Source: Candidimonas humi
GTDB taxonomy: Bacteria > Pseudomonadota > Gammaproteobacteria > Burkholderiales > Burkholderiaceae_B
Length of the DNA: 64,000 nucleotides
NCBI RefSeq assembly: GCF_019166065.1
Contig: NZ_JAHTBN010000007.1
Coordinates: forward strand, 124,001-188,000
Reading direction: 5' to 3'
Shown one piece after another: positions 27,167 to 44,399 of the stretch. Made by a program: the position numbers and the translations under genes. The notes under the pieces are model-generated. The model had not been told where the DNA came from and did no database searches. It saw only the letters and a program-made list of their open reading frames with translations. Each line of letters begins with the position of its first letter. The first letter of the stretch is position 1.

Positions 27167-27976
27167 TCAGGCATGCGCCGCGAGCGTAGACTCGCAGCCA
27201 TACCCTGCCGACTGAAGAAGAACGCGGGCCGTCGCGCCTGGCTGCGTGGCCCAAGGAAAATGGCCCGCCGCCAATTGCAGTACACGGAACGGCCCGGAAG
27301 TGACCTGCGCCCATGCGGCCAATTCGTCGCTTGAAACCGAGGAATCCTGCGTCAAGTGCAGGGCATCCACGGGGATGGACAAACGGTCCGCATGCGGATG
27401 GCGATAGGTGTCGCAGGACTCGAGGTCGGCGCGTAGCGCCTCTTCGGCGAGATCGAGCCATTCGAGGCCGTCGCCCGGCATGCTGCCGTAGCGGGCTTCG
27501 AGCTCGGCACGCAGCCTGGCCAGGGGCAGCCGATGCAAGGGAGCTTCGGTGCCTGCCAGGCGCGGCGAACGAAACCCCGAGACGACCAGGCGCTCTATGG
27601 CCGCCCCGGCACTTATCAGGCGCCTGGCGGTTTCGTAGGCAAGCAGCGCACCGTAGCTGTTGCCCACCAGGATCAGGCGCGTCTCGGCCGGCACGCCCAG
27701 CGCGAACCAGGAGACCGCCGCAGCATCGGCCGCGAGCGTGCAGCGCCGCGGCGGCACCCCGCCGTCAAGGCCGCCGCCGCGCGGCAGGGCCAGCACCGCG
27801 GCGCCGACCCTGTCGGGCAGCTCTGCCATCAGCCGGACGATAGACAATGGCGATCCGCCCGCATGCGGGAAAAAGACGAACGTCGGCTGTCCGGGCTCCG
27901 CAAGGCGCAGACTCAACATCCACGAGGAGCTCGAAATACCGGGATCACACAAAGGGGCGCCTATGGCTGAAGACAT
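27167..27976 (-). CDS. Type II (editing) thioesterase
   Basis: An alpha/beta-hydrolase of the GrsT/SrfAD family. FFPHAGG lies near residue 35, the nucleophile motif GNSYGALLAYE near 105, and the catalytic His in AAGHFPW near the C-terminus. These enzymes clear misloaded or blocked carrier proteins in PKS/NRPS lines. The start at 27976 (269 aa) is chosen because the further 19 in-frame codons up to 28033 are AT-rich and overlap the likely divergent promoter. The longer form cannot be excluded, since neither start has a strong Shine-Dalgarno. It is the first gene of the leftward arm, with 157 bp before the exporter gene. Confidence 0.85.
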   Translation of the reverse strand: MSSAIGAPLCDPGISSSSWMLSLRLAEPGQPTFVFFPHAGGSPLSIVRLMAELPDRVGAAVLALPRGGGLDGGVPPRRCTLAADAAAVSWFALGVPAETRLILVGNSYGALLAYETARRLISAGAAIERLVVSGFRSPRLAGTEAPLHRLPLARLRAELEARYGSMPGDGLEWLDLAEEALRADLESCDTYRHPHADRLSIPVDALHLTQDSSVSSDELAAWAQVTSGPFRVLQLAAGHFPWATQPGATARVLLQSAGYGCESTLAAHA

Positions 27977-28181
27977 GTCATGAGGGCTGAACAAACAGGT
28001 TATATTATTAACATGTTGTATCAATTCGGACATATCTTAGCAGTTGGCGTAGCATTTTTGTATTTCTATTTAGAATCGCCGGCGCCCGACGCGTAGCGTG
28101 TCCGGCGCCTACCGCCCGGCCCACAAAGGCGGCCGATATTCCGCCGGCTCGGCCGGCGCATCAAAGACCCGAGGACCGGAA
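27977..28181. promoter_or_regulatory. Central divergent promoter region of the lipopeptide cluster
   Basis: 205 bp between the two arms. It has an AT-rich block (about 27990-28075, with TTATATTATTAACATG and TTTTTGTATTTCTATTTAG) that contrasts with flanking GC-rich DNA. It must carry promoters for both the thioesterase-led and the PhyH-led arms. No regulator gene of the cluster is nearby. I cannot define exact -35/-10 elements. Confidence 0.5.
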
Positions 28182-29033
28182 ATGGAAGATTTCATCGAAC
28201 GTTTCGAGGCCGACGGCGCCATATGCCTGCGCGCCGCCATCGATCCCGAGCAGCTCGAATTGCTGCGCTGCGGAATCGAACGCAATATCTCCAGCCCCAG
28301 CCCCTTCTTCCGCAACCTGGGCGGCGAAACCGGCGGCTTTCTGTCCGACATGTGGTCGCGCCGATATATTCCCGAATTCCAGCGTTTCTGCACGGAATCG
28401 CCGGCGGCCGCGATTGCCGCACGGGCCATGCGCGCCGACAGCGTGCGGCTGGCGCAGGACACCTGGTTCATGAAACGCCCCGGCAGCGGCGAACGCACGC
28501 CCTGGCACCACGACACCGTGGTGGACGGCCCCTTCTGCTCGTTGTGGGTAGCTCTGGACCCCACGCCGCGCGCCGCGACGCTGGAATTCGTGCGCGGCTC
28601 GCACGCCTGGGGCAAGGCCCTGATGCCCAAGTCCTTCTTCGAGGCGCCCACGGCCGACACGCCCGCGGTCGACCGTTTCTACGCTGAATTCCACGGCGAC
28701 CAATCGCGCCCCGACGCCGAGGAATTCGGCGAAATCCCCGACATCGAGGCCGACCGCGACGCCTACGACATCATAGGCTGGGACATGGAACCCGGCGACT
28801 GCGTGCTGTTCGACGCGCGCACCATCCACGGAGCCCCCGGCAACAGCTTCGGGCATTGCATGCGCCGTTTCGTCACGCGCTGGGTCACCGACGCCTCGGT
28901 GGTCGCCCGCCACGGGCAGGAAATGATCGATGCGCTGGCCGGCGCCGGGCTGGACATCAGCCTGCGCATAGGCGGCCCCATCCGCGGCGACATGTTTCCC
29001 GAATTCCGGCCCGTTCCCGCCAGCGTGGCCTGA
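28182..29033 (+). CDS. PhyH-type Fe(II)/2-oxoglutarate-dependent dioxygenase
   Basis: 283 residues of the phytanoyl-CoA dioxygenase family. The iron ligands are visible as an HxD motif (PWHHD, His 109 and Asp 111) and a distal His (about 216, in TIHGAPGN), followed by Arg residues suited to bind 2-oxoglutarate (CMRRFVTRW). Such enzymes hydroxylate free or carrier-bound amino acids or acyl chains in many peptide pathways. The ATG at 28182 has a good Shine-Dalgarno (GAGGA at 28171-28175); an in-frame ATG-like opening further upstream would run through the promoter region. It heads the rightward arm, so it is a probable tailoring enzyme of the lipopeptide; its substrate is not known. Confidence 0.87.
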   Translation: MEDFIERFEADGAICLRAAIDPEQLELLRCGIERNISSPSPFFRNLGGETGGFLSDMWSRRYIPEFQRFCTESPAAAIAARAMRADSVRLAQDTWFMKRPGSGERTPWHHDTVVDGPFCSLWVALDPTPRAATLEFVRGSHAWGKALMPKSFFEAPTADTPAVDRFYAEFHGDQSRPDAEEFGEIPDIEADRDAYDIIGWDMEPGDCVLFDARTIHGAPGNSFGHCMRRFVTRWVTDASVVARHGQEMIDALAGAGLDISLRIGGPIRGDMFPEFRPVPASVA

Positions 29034-29410
29034 GCCGGGGCGCCACGGCGCGATGCCTCTAGTTGCGCGCACGGGCGTCCGGCGCCAAGCCAGCCGGACA
29101 CCGGGCAGCCTTACGATTGCCCGCGAGCCCGCAAAAGCCTGGCAAGACGGCTTTCCCCGAGCGGATGTCTATATCTCGCGTATAGACATTAAATCTACAT
29201 ATAAAAAAGCTAGCCTGTTGCATAAGATACAGTTTTTCTCATAGCTGTAACTATCATGTATGGAATATGTCTAATATTGACAGTATTTACAACCCCAGCA
29301 TAAACTGCGCGTGTGACGGAGGCCGCGCACGAGACAAGCGATAAACGAAATGCTCCTCACCTGTTAGTTCCGCAGATTCACCACTTCCCCCACATAAAAA
29401 GGAATTCATT
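29034..29410. promoter_or_regulatory. 377-bp non-coding gap with AT-rich promoter region
   Basis: No credible gene is seen. From about 29160 the composition becomes AT-rich. A TTGACA at 29277-29282 and TAAACT at 29301-29306 (18-bp spacer) form a reasonable sigma-70 promoter reading towards the ABM-fold gene. The second half of the rightward arm may therefore have its own promoter. Confidence 0.45.
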
Positions 29411-29737
29411 ATGGCCGATATGTTCTTGACCATCACCCGTGCCAACATCAAGGCAGGCAGCGAAAAAGACGCCCGTGCGCTGCTCGAAAAATCCTTGCTG
29501 CCCAACGACGGCTCCAAGCCCAGCGACCACGTCCCCGGGCTCATCGGCTTCGGCCTGATGCGCTCCAAGAAAGATCCCTCCATGTTCGGCCTGGCCACCG
29601 TCTGGAAAGACGAAGCCTCGTTCGACGCCCTCTCGAAGAACCCCAACGCCAAGACCGGCGGCCACTGGGTCGAGAAGTTCATGAAGTTCACCAGCGGCGA
29701 CGTCAAGGGCGAAGGCTTCTACATCGAAAGCCTGTAA
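29411..29737 (+). CDS. Small ABM-fold (antibiotic biosynthesis monooxygenase-like) protein
   Basis: 108 residues, one ferredoxin-like alpha+beta barrel domain. It opens MFLTITRANIKAG and has a mid-region LIGFGLMRSKKDPSMFGLATVWKD-type strand pattern typical of the ABM superfamily. A good Shine-Dalgarno (AAAAGGA) precedes the ATG. ABM proteins include cofactor-free monooxygenases and haem or small-molecule-binding proteins, so a catalytic role cannot be assumed. Its place between the PhyH oxygenase and the first NRPS gene links it to the lipopeptide pathway. A short GC palindrome (CGCGCATGCGCG, near 29777) lies in the 212-bp gap downstream. Confidence 0.7.
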   Translation: MADMFLTITRANIKAGSEKDARALLEKSLLPNDGSKPSDHVPGLIGFGLMRSKKDPSMFGLATVWKDEASFDALSKNPNAKTGGHWVEKFMKFTSGDVKGEGFYIESL

Positions 29738-29949
29738 TTCCCTGCATGGCTGTACCCGCGCATGCCCGCATTCTCGCGCGCATGCGCGGCGAAACCGTGT
29801 ATCTATTTAGTAGATTCCGCTGCTTTTCCTCTTCTTTTCATCACGAGCCGGGTCGGTTTGCAGGCATGTAGTACACCACGGCCTCGAATCCGCCAACAGC
29901 GTAGCCAGATCCGGCCTTGATTCTTGCGCCGCAGATTTCGGGTACGCAC

Positions 29950-32900
29950 ATGACCTCAGCCCAGTTCCCCTCAGGCCCGGCCATGCCAGGCCGCAGTCCC
30001 GATGCAGGCGCCCCCGCCCTGCGGCCCATCGAAGACGCCTATCCCCTTACCCGAATGCAGCAGGCCCTGCTGGTGCGCTGCCTCGCCTATCCGGAACAGC
30101 CGCTGTACATGGGCCAATGGTGGGCCGTGCTCGACGGCGCGCTGGACGAAACGAAGTTCGCCGCGGCCTGGCAGGCCGTGGTCGACCGCCATGCGGCGCT
30201 GCGTAGCGGCTTTCACTGGGACATCAAGGACCACCCGTTCCAGGTCGTGCACCGCCAGGCCAGCCTGAAGATCCAGCGCCAGGACTGGAGCGCCGAGCCC
30301 GACTGGCGCCGGCGCCTCGAGGCATTCCTGGCCGATGACCGCGCGCAAGGCTTCGAACTCAAGAAACCCCCGCTGATGCGCATCGCCCTGTTGCGTATCG
30401 CGCCGCAACGCCACATCGTCGTCTGGACCCGCCACCACCTGACCGTGGACGGCTGGTCGCTCGGCATCATCATCGAAGAAGTGTTCGCGCTGTATAAGGG
30501 CCTGTGCCGGAACCAAGCAGCGGCGCTTCCCGCCGCGCCGTCCTTCCGCGCCTATGTCGACTGGGAAAAAACCACCGCGCACGCTCCGGCCACGGAATAC
30601 TGGCGAGCGCTGTTGGCCCGGCATCCGCTGGAAGACGGCGCGGCAGGCGAGACACGGCTTAGCCAAGGCGCGCCCAGCCCCGAGATCCAGGCCATTGAAC
30701 GCCGCGTGCCGCAAGCAGCCGTACAGCGCCTCGAAGAGCTGGCCCGCGCCTGCAAGGTAACGCTCAATACCGTGATACAAGGCGCCTGGGCCATGGTCGG
30801 CAGCCGGCTCGACGGCCACGCCGGCCAGCTTTTCGGCGCGGTCGAGACGCTGCGACCCGCGCAGCTCGACCGGGACGGCGACAGCCGCCTGGTGGGCATA
30901 CAAATACGCATCCAGCCGGTGCTGGCGCGCATCGACGACACCCCGCTGGGCGCCTGGCTGGAAGCCCTGCAGGCCGAAGCGGCGCAAGCGCGCGAAGCCG
31001 GAACACTGGGCATGGACGAACTACGCGAACTGCTCGGCCTGCCGCGCGACAGCCTGCCTTTCGACAGCCTGGTGGGCTACCAGAACTATCCCCTGGACAT
31101 CGCCGCCGCGCTCGAGGGCAGCGGCCTGGCGCTGGCCCACAGCGGCGACACCACTCTGCCCGACATGCCCCTGAACCTCATGGTCGAGCGGCAAGAGGGC
31201 GAGCTCAGCCTGCTGCTCATGTTCGACAGCAAGCTGCGCGATGCCGCCGACGCCGCCCTGCGGCTGGACATGCTGGCGCATACCCTGGCGGCGCTGCCGG
31301 ACCAGGCCAGCACTCCGGTCGCGGCCATCGACACGCTGCCGGCATCCGTCCACGCATCGCTGCTGCAAGACGCGGGCTCTCCCGTGCCGCTACAGGCTGT
31401 GCGGCAAAGCGTGGTCGCCGACATACTCGCACATGCGGCGGCCCAACCCCATGCCATCGCGGCGGCATGGGGCGAACAGCGCCTGAGCTACGCCGAACTG
31501 GCCGCCACGGCCACGGCGGTGGCGCAGCGCCTGGCGCAGCGCGGCATCGGACGCGGAGCCCGGGTCGGGGTGTATCTCGAGCGCACGCCGCTGGCCATCG
31601 CGGCAATAATCGGCATCCTGCATAGCGGCGCGTCCTATGTGCCGCTGGACATGGACGCACCCGACGAGCGCAAGGCGTATATCGTCGAACAGGCAGGCCT
31701 GGCCGCCGTGCTGGCGGACCAAGAAGGCGGCGAACTGGCGGGCGCGCCCATCGTCGCAGCGGGCGGGATAGTTTCGGCTGGGCCGGCCCCGGGCCCAGAA
31801 GCTACGCACGCAGCGCTTCCGGGTATGTCCGACCCAGCCTCGGGCCGGCCCGCTACGGAAGCCCCTGCCCCGGCGGCGGCGCCTGGCTCGACTGCCGCGC
31901 CGCCGGCCCTGGAAGACGAAGCCTATGTGATCTTTACATCGGGCTCTACCGGGAAACCCAAGGGCGTCTCGGTCAGCCATGGCAACCTGGCCTATCACGT
32001 GGCGGCGCGCAACGCCGCCTATCCGGGCCGGCCCAACCAGGTCCTGTTGCTGAGCTTCCCGCTGATCTTCGACGGCTCGGTCACCGGCATCTTCGGCACC
32101 CTGTCCATCGGGGGCACACTGGTGCTGCCCAAGCCCATAGAAGCCACCGATCCCGACCGCCTGGCCGCACTGATCCGCGACCGGGGCGTGACCCAGACCA
32201 TCATGATTCCCTCGCAATGGAGCCTGCTGCTGTCGGCCGGCGCCGCTGCCGATTTCGCCAGCATGAAAATGGCCGTTGTCGCGGGCGAGGCCTGCCCGCG
32301 CGACCTGGTCGAGCGCCACTGCGCCCGGCTGCCCGCCGTCGTGCTGAGCAACGAATACGGCCCCACCGAAACCACGGTCTGGGCCACTTACGAACTCTGC
32401 GCCGCCGGCGAGAACGGCCCGGTGGCCATAGGCCGCGCCATCCCCGGCATGCGCGCCTATATAGCCGACGGCCGCGGCCGGCTCTGCCCTCCCGGGGCGG
32501 CGGGCGAACTGCTGATCGCCGGGCCGGGGGTTGCGCAAGGCTATGTGGGGCGCCCCGACCTTAGCGCCGAGCGCTTCGTCGCCAACCCTTTCCATGACGA
32601 GGCCGGCTACCGGGTGGCCTACCGCAGCGGCGACCGCGTGGTGCGCGGCTTCGACGGCCGGCTGCGCTTTCATGGCCGTTCCGACGACCAGGTCAAGATC
32701 AGCGGCTACCGTATCGAACTGGCCGAGATCGCCGCCTGCCTGCAGGAACTGGCAGGGGTGAGGGAAGCGGTCGTGATGGCGCAGCGCGCGTCGCCGCAGG
32801 CTCCGGCACGCATCGTGGCGCATGTGGCCGGCCCGGAACTGCCGCCCGAAGAAGCCATACTGCGCCACGCGCAACGGCTGCTGCCCGCCTACATGGTGCC

Positions 32901-33308
32901 GCACAGCGTGGTATTGCACGAGCGCCTGCCGCGCACCGCCGCGGGCAAGGTCGACCGCCAGGCACTGCCGCAGCCGCGCCTGCGCGAAAGCGTCGCCGAA
33001 GCCCCCGAGGCCGGGGCCGAACAGGCCATCGCCCAGATCTGGCAGGCCGTGCTGGGCTGCGGCACGGTGGGCCGGCACGACGACTTCTTCGCCATAGGCG
33101 GGCGCTCGCTGGACGCCATGCAAGTGGTGTCGCGCCTGCGGCGCGACCTGAAGCTCGCCGTCGACCTGATCGATTTGTTCGAGGCCCCGCGCCTGGCCAA
33201 CTTCGCGCTGCGCGTCGGCGGGCGCGAGGCGGGCGAGGCCCCGGCCATCCGCAAGCGGCAGCGGGCGCGAGTCGACCTGTCCGCCGTATCGGCCCCGGGG
33301 CAGACGTC

Positions 33309-33312
<4 letters not shown>
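29950..33312 (+). CDS. NRPS module C-A-T (Tyr-like adenylation code)
   Basis: 1120 residues. The C domain (about 25-455) has the intact HHLTVDG motif (catalytic His near 163). Its N-terminal YPLTRMQQALL resembles C domains that accept a D-configured donor, fitting the E domain of the preceding protein. The A domain (about 510-990) has FTSGSTGKPKGV near 660, YGPTETT, and the catalytic Lys in AAGKVDR. The specificity residues read by hand as DGTIVAEVWK; the Tyr code DGTITAEVAK agrees at 8 of 10. The A domain has an unusual Pro/Ala-rich insertion just before the phosphate-binding loop. T domain Ser is near 1053 (GGRSLDA). There is no E domain, so an L residue is expected. The ATG at 29950 is used; a TTG at 29917 is possible. 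The stop overlaps the next start (GTGA). Confidence 0.92.
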
Positions 33313-40367
<7,055 letters not shown>

Positions 40368-40493
40368 CGGGCTGCGCAGTAAGAATCGTTGCTGCGCCCG
40401 GTCGAGCAGGCGGATGCTGCGGGGCCGCCTGACCGCGCAGCGCGGCCAGCGGACGCGGCAAGGGGCCGATTGCGGCAATCGGGCCGCGGCCCG

Positions 40494-41558
40494 CTACAAA
40501 ACGGTCGCGCAGGCGGGCGCCGGCGTCAGGAACACCGGCTCGCCCACCGCCAGCAGCGTGCCGGCCGCGGGATTGGCATGGTCCACCAGCAGTTCGCCCA
40601 CCCCGGGCACTTCCACCAGGTATTCCGCGATACTGCCCAGGAACATCACGCGCCGCGTCGTGCCGCGCAACATGCCCGAGGCTCGGTCCACGGCCAGGGC
40701 TTCGGGACGCAGCACCACGGTCGCCGTCTCGTCGGCCGCCCTTTCGTGCGGCCGCACCTGCAGCACGGCGCCGCCGACCTCGACATGCGCGGCGTCGATC
40801 ACCCGCGCCTGCACGAAATTGGCCTTGCCCAGGAAGTCGGCCACGAAGCGGCTGTGCGGCCGCGCGTAGATTTCGTCGGGCCGGCCGATCTGTTCGGCCG
40901 AGCCCGCGTTCATGATGACGATCAGGTCGGAAATGCTCATGGCCTCGACCTGGTCATGCGTGACGTACACGGTGGTGATGCCGACGCGCTGCTGCAGCTC
41001 GCGGATCTCGACGCGCATCTGCTCGCGCAGCTTGGCATCCAGGTTGGACAGGGGCTCGTCGAACAGCAGCAGGCGCGGTTCCATGACGATGCAGCGCGCC
41101 AGCGCCACGCGCTGCTGCTGGCCGCCCGACAACTGGTCGGGCGAGCGCCGCGCCAGGCCGGCGAGGCCGGTGATTTCCAGGGCGCGGCCGACGCGATCGC
41201 GCAGCTCGGCGGCCGGCACGCGGCGCAGCCGCAGGCCGAATGCCACGTTCTCGAAGACATTCAGGTGCGGGAAGATGGCATAGGACTGGAACACCATGGC
41301 CGCGTCGCGCGCATTGGGCGGATCGTCGTTGACGCGGCGCTCGCCGAAATAAATGTCGCCGCTGGTGGGTTCCTCGAAGCCGGCGATCATGCGCAGCAGC
41401 GTGGTCTTGCCGCAGCCCGAGGGGCCCAGCAAGGTGACGAGCTGTCCCTTTTCCACTTCCAGGCTGACGCCGTCGACCGCCACGGCGCGTTGCCCCGCCT
41501 GGTCGCGGCTGGTGAATTCCTTGCGCAAATCGACCAGTCTCAGGTCTTTCACGGTCAT
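40494..41558 (-). CDS. ABC importer ATPase (Fe3+/spermidine/phosphonate type, with TOBE domain)
   Basis: 354 residues. Walker A GPSGCGKTT, Q-loop VFQSYAIFPH, signature LSGGQQQR, Walker B LLFDEPLSNLD and switch His in VTHDQVEA occupy the first ~235 residues. A C-terminal TOBE-like regulatory domain follows (VVLRPEAL). The ATG at 41558 overlaps the permease stop (ATGA at 41555-41558), which fixes this start; the frame is open much further upstream but only as a shadow of the permease gene. It powers the importer encoded by the two preceding genes. Confidence 0.92.
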   Translation of the reverse strand: MTVKDLRLVDLRKEFTSRDQAGQRAVAVDGVSLEVEKGQLVTLLGPSGCGKTTLLRMIAGFEEPTSGDIYFGERRVNDDPPNARDAAMVFQSYAIFPHLNVFENVAFGLRLRRVPAAELRDRVGRALEITGLAGLARRSPDQLSGGQQQRVALARCIVMEPRLLLFDEPLSNLDAKLREQMRVEIRELQQRVGITTVYVTHDQVEAMSISDLIVIMNAGSAEQIGRPDEIYARPHSRFVADFLGKANFVQARVIDAAHVEVGGAVLQVRPHERAADETATVVLRPEALAVDRASGMLRGTTRRVMFLGSIAEYLVEVPGVGELLVDHANPAAGTLLAVGEPVFLTPAPACATVL

Positions 41559-43219
41559 GCCATGCTCCCGTGCGTGCCGCTCGGCGCGAGCCGGTCGACA
41601 AGCTTGCCTATCACCCCTATGGCGATCACCACTATCACAATGAGCAGCACGCTGAAGGCCGCGGCCACCCCCAGGCGCCCCGAGCCCACCTGGCTCAGTA
41701 TCTGCACCGTCATCAGGTTCCAGTCGGCCGACACCAGGAAGATGGCCGCGCTGATCGCCGTCATCGCCCGCACGAAGGCGTAGACCAGGCCCGAGAAAAA
41801 GGCCGGCGCCACCAGCGGCAGCGTGATCTTGCGGAAGGTCTGCAGGCTGCTCGCCTCCAGGTTGCGGGCGGCCTCTTCGATGGCCGGGTCGATCTGGCGC
41901 AGCACGGCCATGCCCGACTGGATGCCCACCGGCATGTAGCGAAAGACGAAGGCCAGCACCAGGATGGCCAGGCTGCCGGTGAGGATCAGCGGCGGCCCGT
42001 TGAAAGCCAGCACATAGCCTATGCCCACGACCGTGCCGGGCACGGCGAAATTCAGGATCGAGCCGAATTCCATCAGGCTTTTTCCCGGAAAGGCGCCGCG
42101 CACCACCATGAAGGCGATCAGCATGCCGAGCACGCCGCTGATCGGCGTGGACAGCAGCGCAATGACCAGCGTGTCCTTGACGGCATCGAAGCCCAGTTGG
42201 AACACATAGCGGAAATGCTCCAGCGTCGGCGTGTAGTCGCTGCCCCATACCCTGGTGAAGGCGCCGACCGCGATCACCGCGTAGAACATGGCGATGGCCA
42301 GGGCGAACAGCAGCACCAGCGCATACAGCAGCCGCAGCGTGCGCCGACCCAGCAGCCGCGACGTCGAATGCGTGGGCTTGCCGGTGACCGTGACATACTG
42401 GCGCCGCGAAATGTAGTAGCGCTGGATCGCGAACGCGGTGATGCTGGGAATCAGCAGCACCACGGCCAGCGCCGCCCCCAGCGGCAGATCGAAAGAGCCG
42501 GTGATTTCCAGATAGGCCTGGGTGGCCAGCATCGGAAAGCGCGCGCCCGCCAGCACCAGCGGGTTGCCGAAATCGGCCAGTGATTCGATGAACACCACCA
42601 GGAAAGCGCCGGCGATGCCGGGCAGCGACAAGGGCAGCGTGACCCGGCGGAACACCTGCCAGCGGCTCGCCCCCATATTGAAGGCGGCGTCTTCCAGCGT
42701 CGTGTCCATGGACTGCAGCACGCCGCGCAGGGACAGATAGGCAATGGGCGCGAAAGTGAATATCTGCGACAGCACCACGCCGCGGTAGCCGTATATATTG
42801 AAGTCCTGCAAATGCAGCAGCCGGCGCGTCACCAGGCCATTGAAGCCGAACAACAGCAATATGGACACCGCCGTGACGAAGGGCGGCGAGATGATGGGCA
42901 GCATGGCCGCCATGTGCAGGGGCTTTTTCAGCGGTACGGCGCCGCGACCCAGCACGAAGGCCAGCAGATAGCCCAGTATCACGCTGGCCACGCCCACCGT
43001 CAGCGCCACTTCCAGGCTGTTGAGCAAGGCATTCAGGTACAGGCGGCGCTGGACGATGCGCTCGTAATGCGCGAACGTCCATCCCGCATCGCCCTGGAAG
43101 CTGGTGATCAGGACCTGCGCCAGCGGGTAGACCACGAACAGCAGGAGCGCGGCGAAAACCGCCGCGACCAGCGCCAGGAACACCGGATCGCGGGCCAGCC
43201 GCCTGAGTTGCGCCCCCAC
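41555..43219 (-). CDS. ABC importer permease, two fused membrane domains (FbpB-like)
   Basis: 554 residues, about twelve membrane helices, with two BPD-type transmembrane domains in one chain. Each domain has an EAA coupling loop: EDAAFNMGAS followed by RRVTLPL in the first, and EEAARNLEAS followed by RKITLPL in the second. This fused layout is typical of ferric-iron (FbpB/SfuB) and 2-aminoethylphosphonate importers. It starts 19 bp after the binding-protein gene and overlaps the ATPase gene. Confidence 0.9.
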   Translation of the reverse strand: MGAQLRRLARDPVFLALVAAVFAALLLFVVYPLAQVLITSFQGDAGWTFAHYERIVQRRLYLNALLNSLEVALTVGVASVILGYLLAFVLGRGAVPLKKPLHMAAMLPIISPPFVTAVSILLLFGFNGLVTRRLLHLQDFNIYGYRGVVLSQIFTFAPIAYLSLRGVLQSMDTTLEDAAFNMGASRWQVFRRVTLPLSLPGIAGAFLVVFIESLADFGNPLVLAGARFPMLATQAYLEITGSFDLPLGAALAVVLLIPSITAFAIQRYYISRRQYVTVTGKPTHSTSRLLGRRTLRLLYALVLLFALAIAMFYAVIAVGAFTRVWGSDYTPTLEHFRYVFQLGFDAVKDTLVIALLSTPISGVLGMLIAFMVVRGAFPGKSLMEFGSILNFAVPGTVVGIGYVLAFNGPPLILTGSLAILVLAFVFRYMPVGIQSGMAVLRQIDPAIEEAARNLEASSLQTFRKITLPLVAPAFFSGLVYAFVRAMTAISAAIFLVSADWNLMTVQILSQVGSGRLGVAAAFSVLLIVIVVIAIGVIGKLVDRLAPSGTHGSMA

Positions 43220-43238
43220 TTCGGCTTCTAGCCCTGTA

Positions 43239-44231
43239 TCACTGGCCGAGCACGTCCTGCAGCCAGCGATCGACCAGCCGCTTGCGGTTCTTGGCCGCGT
43301 ATTCCGAGTCGGACTCGACCAGCTTGATCTGGCTCATGGAAGGCACGCCGCTGCCGGCCTTGACGTCGTCGCGCACCGGCATGAAATAGGTCTTGGCATC
43401 GACCATGGCCTGCTGGCCCTGCTGCGAGGTGATCCAGTCGATCAGCGCCTTGGCCGCGCTCAGGTCCTTGGCGCCCTTGATGATGGAAACCGCCGCCACT
43501 TCGTGGCCCACGCCTTCGGTGGGAAACACCACGTCGACCTTGTAGCCCTGGTCCTTGAGCTGCAGGAAGCCGGGCGTGAACTGGATCGCCACCGCGCACT
43601 GGCCCAGGCCCAGGTTGGCGCTGGGCGCGGTGCCGCTCTGGGTGTAAGTCTGCACATTGGCGTTGAGCGCCTTCATGTAGGCGAAGGCCTGGTCTTCGCC
43701 CATGAGCTTGATGAGAGTCAGCATGGCCTCGTAAGAAGTGCCCGAGGTCTGCGGCGAAGGCATCTGGATCAGGCCCTTGTACACGCTCTTGGTGAGATCG
43801 GCCCAGGAATGCGGCACCGGGGCGCCGCGCTTGGCCAGGATATCGGTGCGCACGCCGAAGGCCAGGGGATTGGTGTAGATGGCGTACCAGTAGCCCTTGG
43901 CGTCTTTATATTGCGGCGCCACCCCCGCCGCCTTGGCGCTGACGTAGGGCTCGAGCAGATTGCGCTGTTCGGCCACCACGTGGTTCTCGACCGGGGCGCC
44001 GAACCAGACGTCGGCCTGGGGCCGCTTCGACTCGGCCTGTATGCGCGACAGCGCCGGCCCCGTGGACAGGAACACCATATTGGCCTTGATGCCGGTGTCC
44101 TTGGTGAAGGCATTGAGTATCTTCTTGGCATTGGCCTCGTCCACGCTGCTGTAGACAGTCAGCGTCTGGGCATGGGCCGCGCCGGCCAGGACCAGGGTGA
44201 AAAGCGAGAGTGCAGCCAGGCAGCGTTTCAT
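43239..44231 (-). CDS. ABC importer periplasmic binding protein (FbpA/AfuA-like)
   Basis: 330 residues with a clear signal peptide (MKRCLAALSLFTLVLAGAAHA, cleavage after AHA). The mature protein opens LTVYSSVDE as in FbpA/AfuA-type proteins and has the conserved FLSTGP, AQ-type ligand-loop region and YTNPLAFGV. The iron-coordinating paired tyrosines of FbpA are not obvious, so Fe(III), phosphonate and polyamine substrates all remain possible. It is the first gene of a three-gene operon with a strong promoter about 100 bp upstream. Confidence 0.87.
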   Translation of the reverse strand: MKRCLAALSLFTLVLAGAAHAQTLTVYSSVDEANAKKILNAFTKDTGIKANMVFLSTGPALSRIQAESKRPQADVWFGAPVENHVVAEQRNLLEPYVSAKAAGVAPQYKDAKGYWYAIYTNPLAFGVRTDILAKRGAPVPHSWADLTKSVYKGLIQMPSPQTSGTSYEAMLTLIKLMGEDQAFAYMKALNANVQTYTQSGTAPSANLGLGQCAVAIQFTPGFLQLKDQGYKVDVVFPTEGVGHEVAAVSIIKGAKDLSAAKALIDWITSQQGQQAMVDAKTYFMPVRDDVKAGSGVPSMSQIKLVESDSEYAAKNRKRLVDRWLQDVLGQ

Positions 44232-44332
44232 TTTGTGTTCTCCTGCGCCTTCCAGGCCGGGCGTACGGCGCGGCGGGACACGCGTCCGCCGGCTTGTCCG
44301 GCGCGCGAGCCTGCCGCGCGCCAGACCGCAAA

Positions 44333-44360
44333 CTTATACCCCGGCACAAAACACTGTCAA
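44333..44360 (-). promoter_or_regulatory. Strong sigma-70 promoter for the ABC importer operon
   Basis: Read on the minus strand: TTGACA (44360-44355), 16-bp spacer, TATAAG (44338-44333). It points at the binding-protein start at 44231 and leaves a leader of roughly 95 nt. It also lies just past the end of the MarR-GNAT gene, so the importer can be transcribed independently of it. Confidence 0.6.
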
Positions 44361-44399
44361 TAGAGTAAAGGCGAGAAAAGGCAACAGGCGGCGCCCGGC

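Noticed and set aside
27977-28033. Longer thioesterase beginning at 28033
   Set aside because: The extra 57 bp are AT-rich, lack a Shine-Dalgarno and overlap the expected divergent promoter; kept as an alternative only.
41559-43082. Long open frame continuing upstream of the importer ATPase
   Set aside because: It lies wholly over the permease gene in another frame and has no domain signal; the ATPase start is fixed by the ATGA overlap at 41555-41558.
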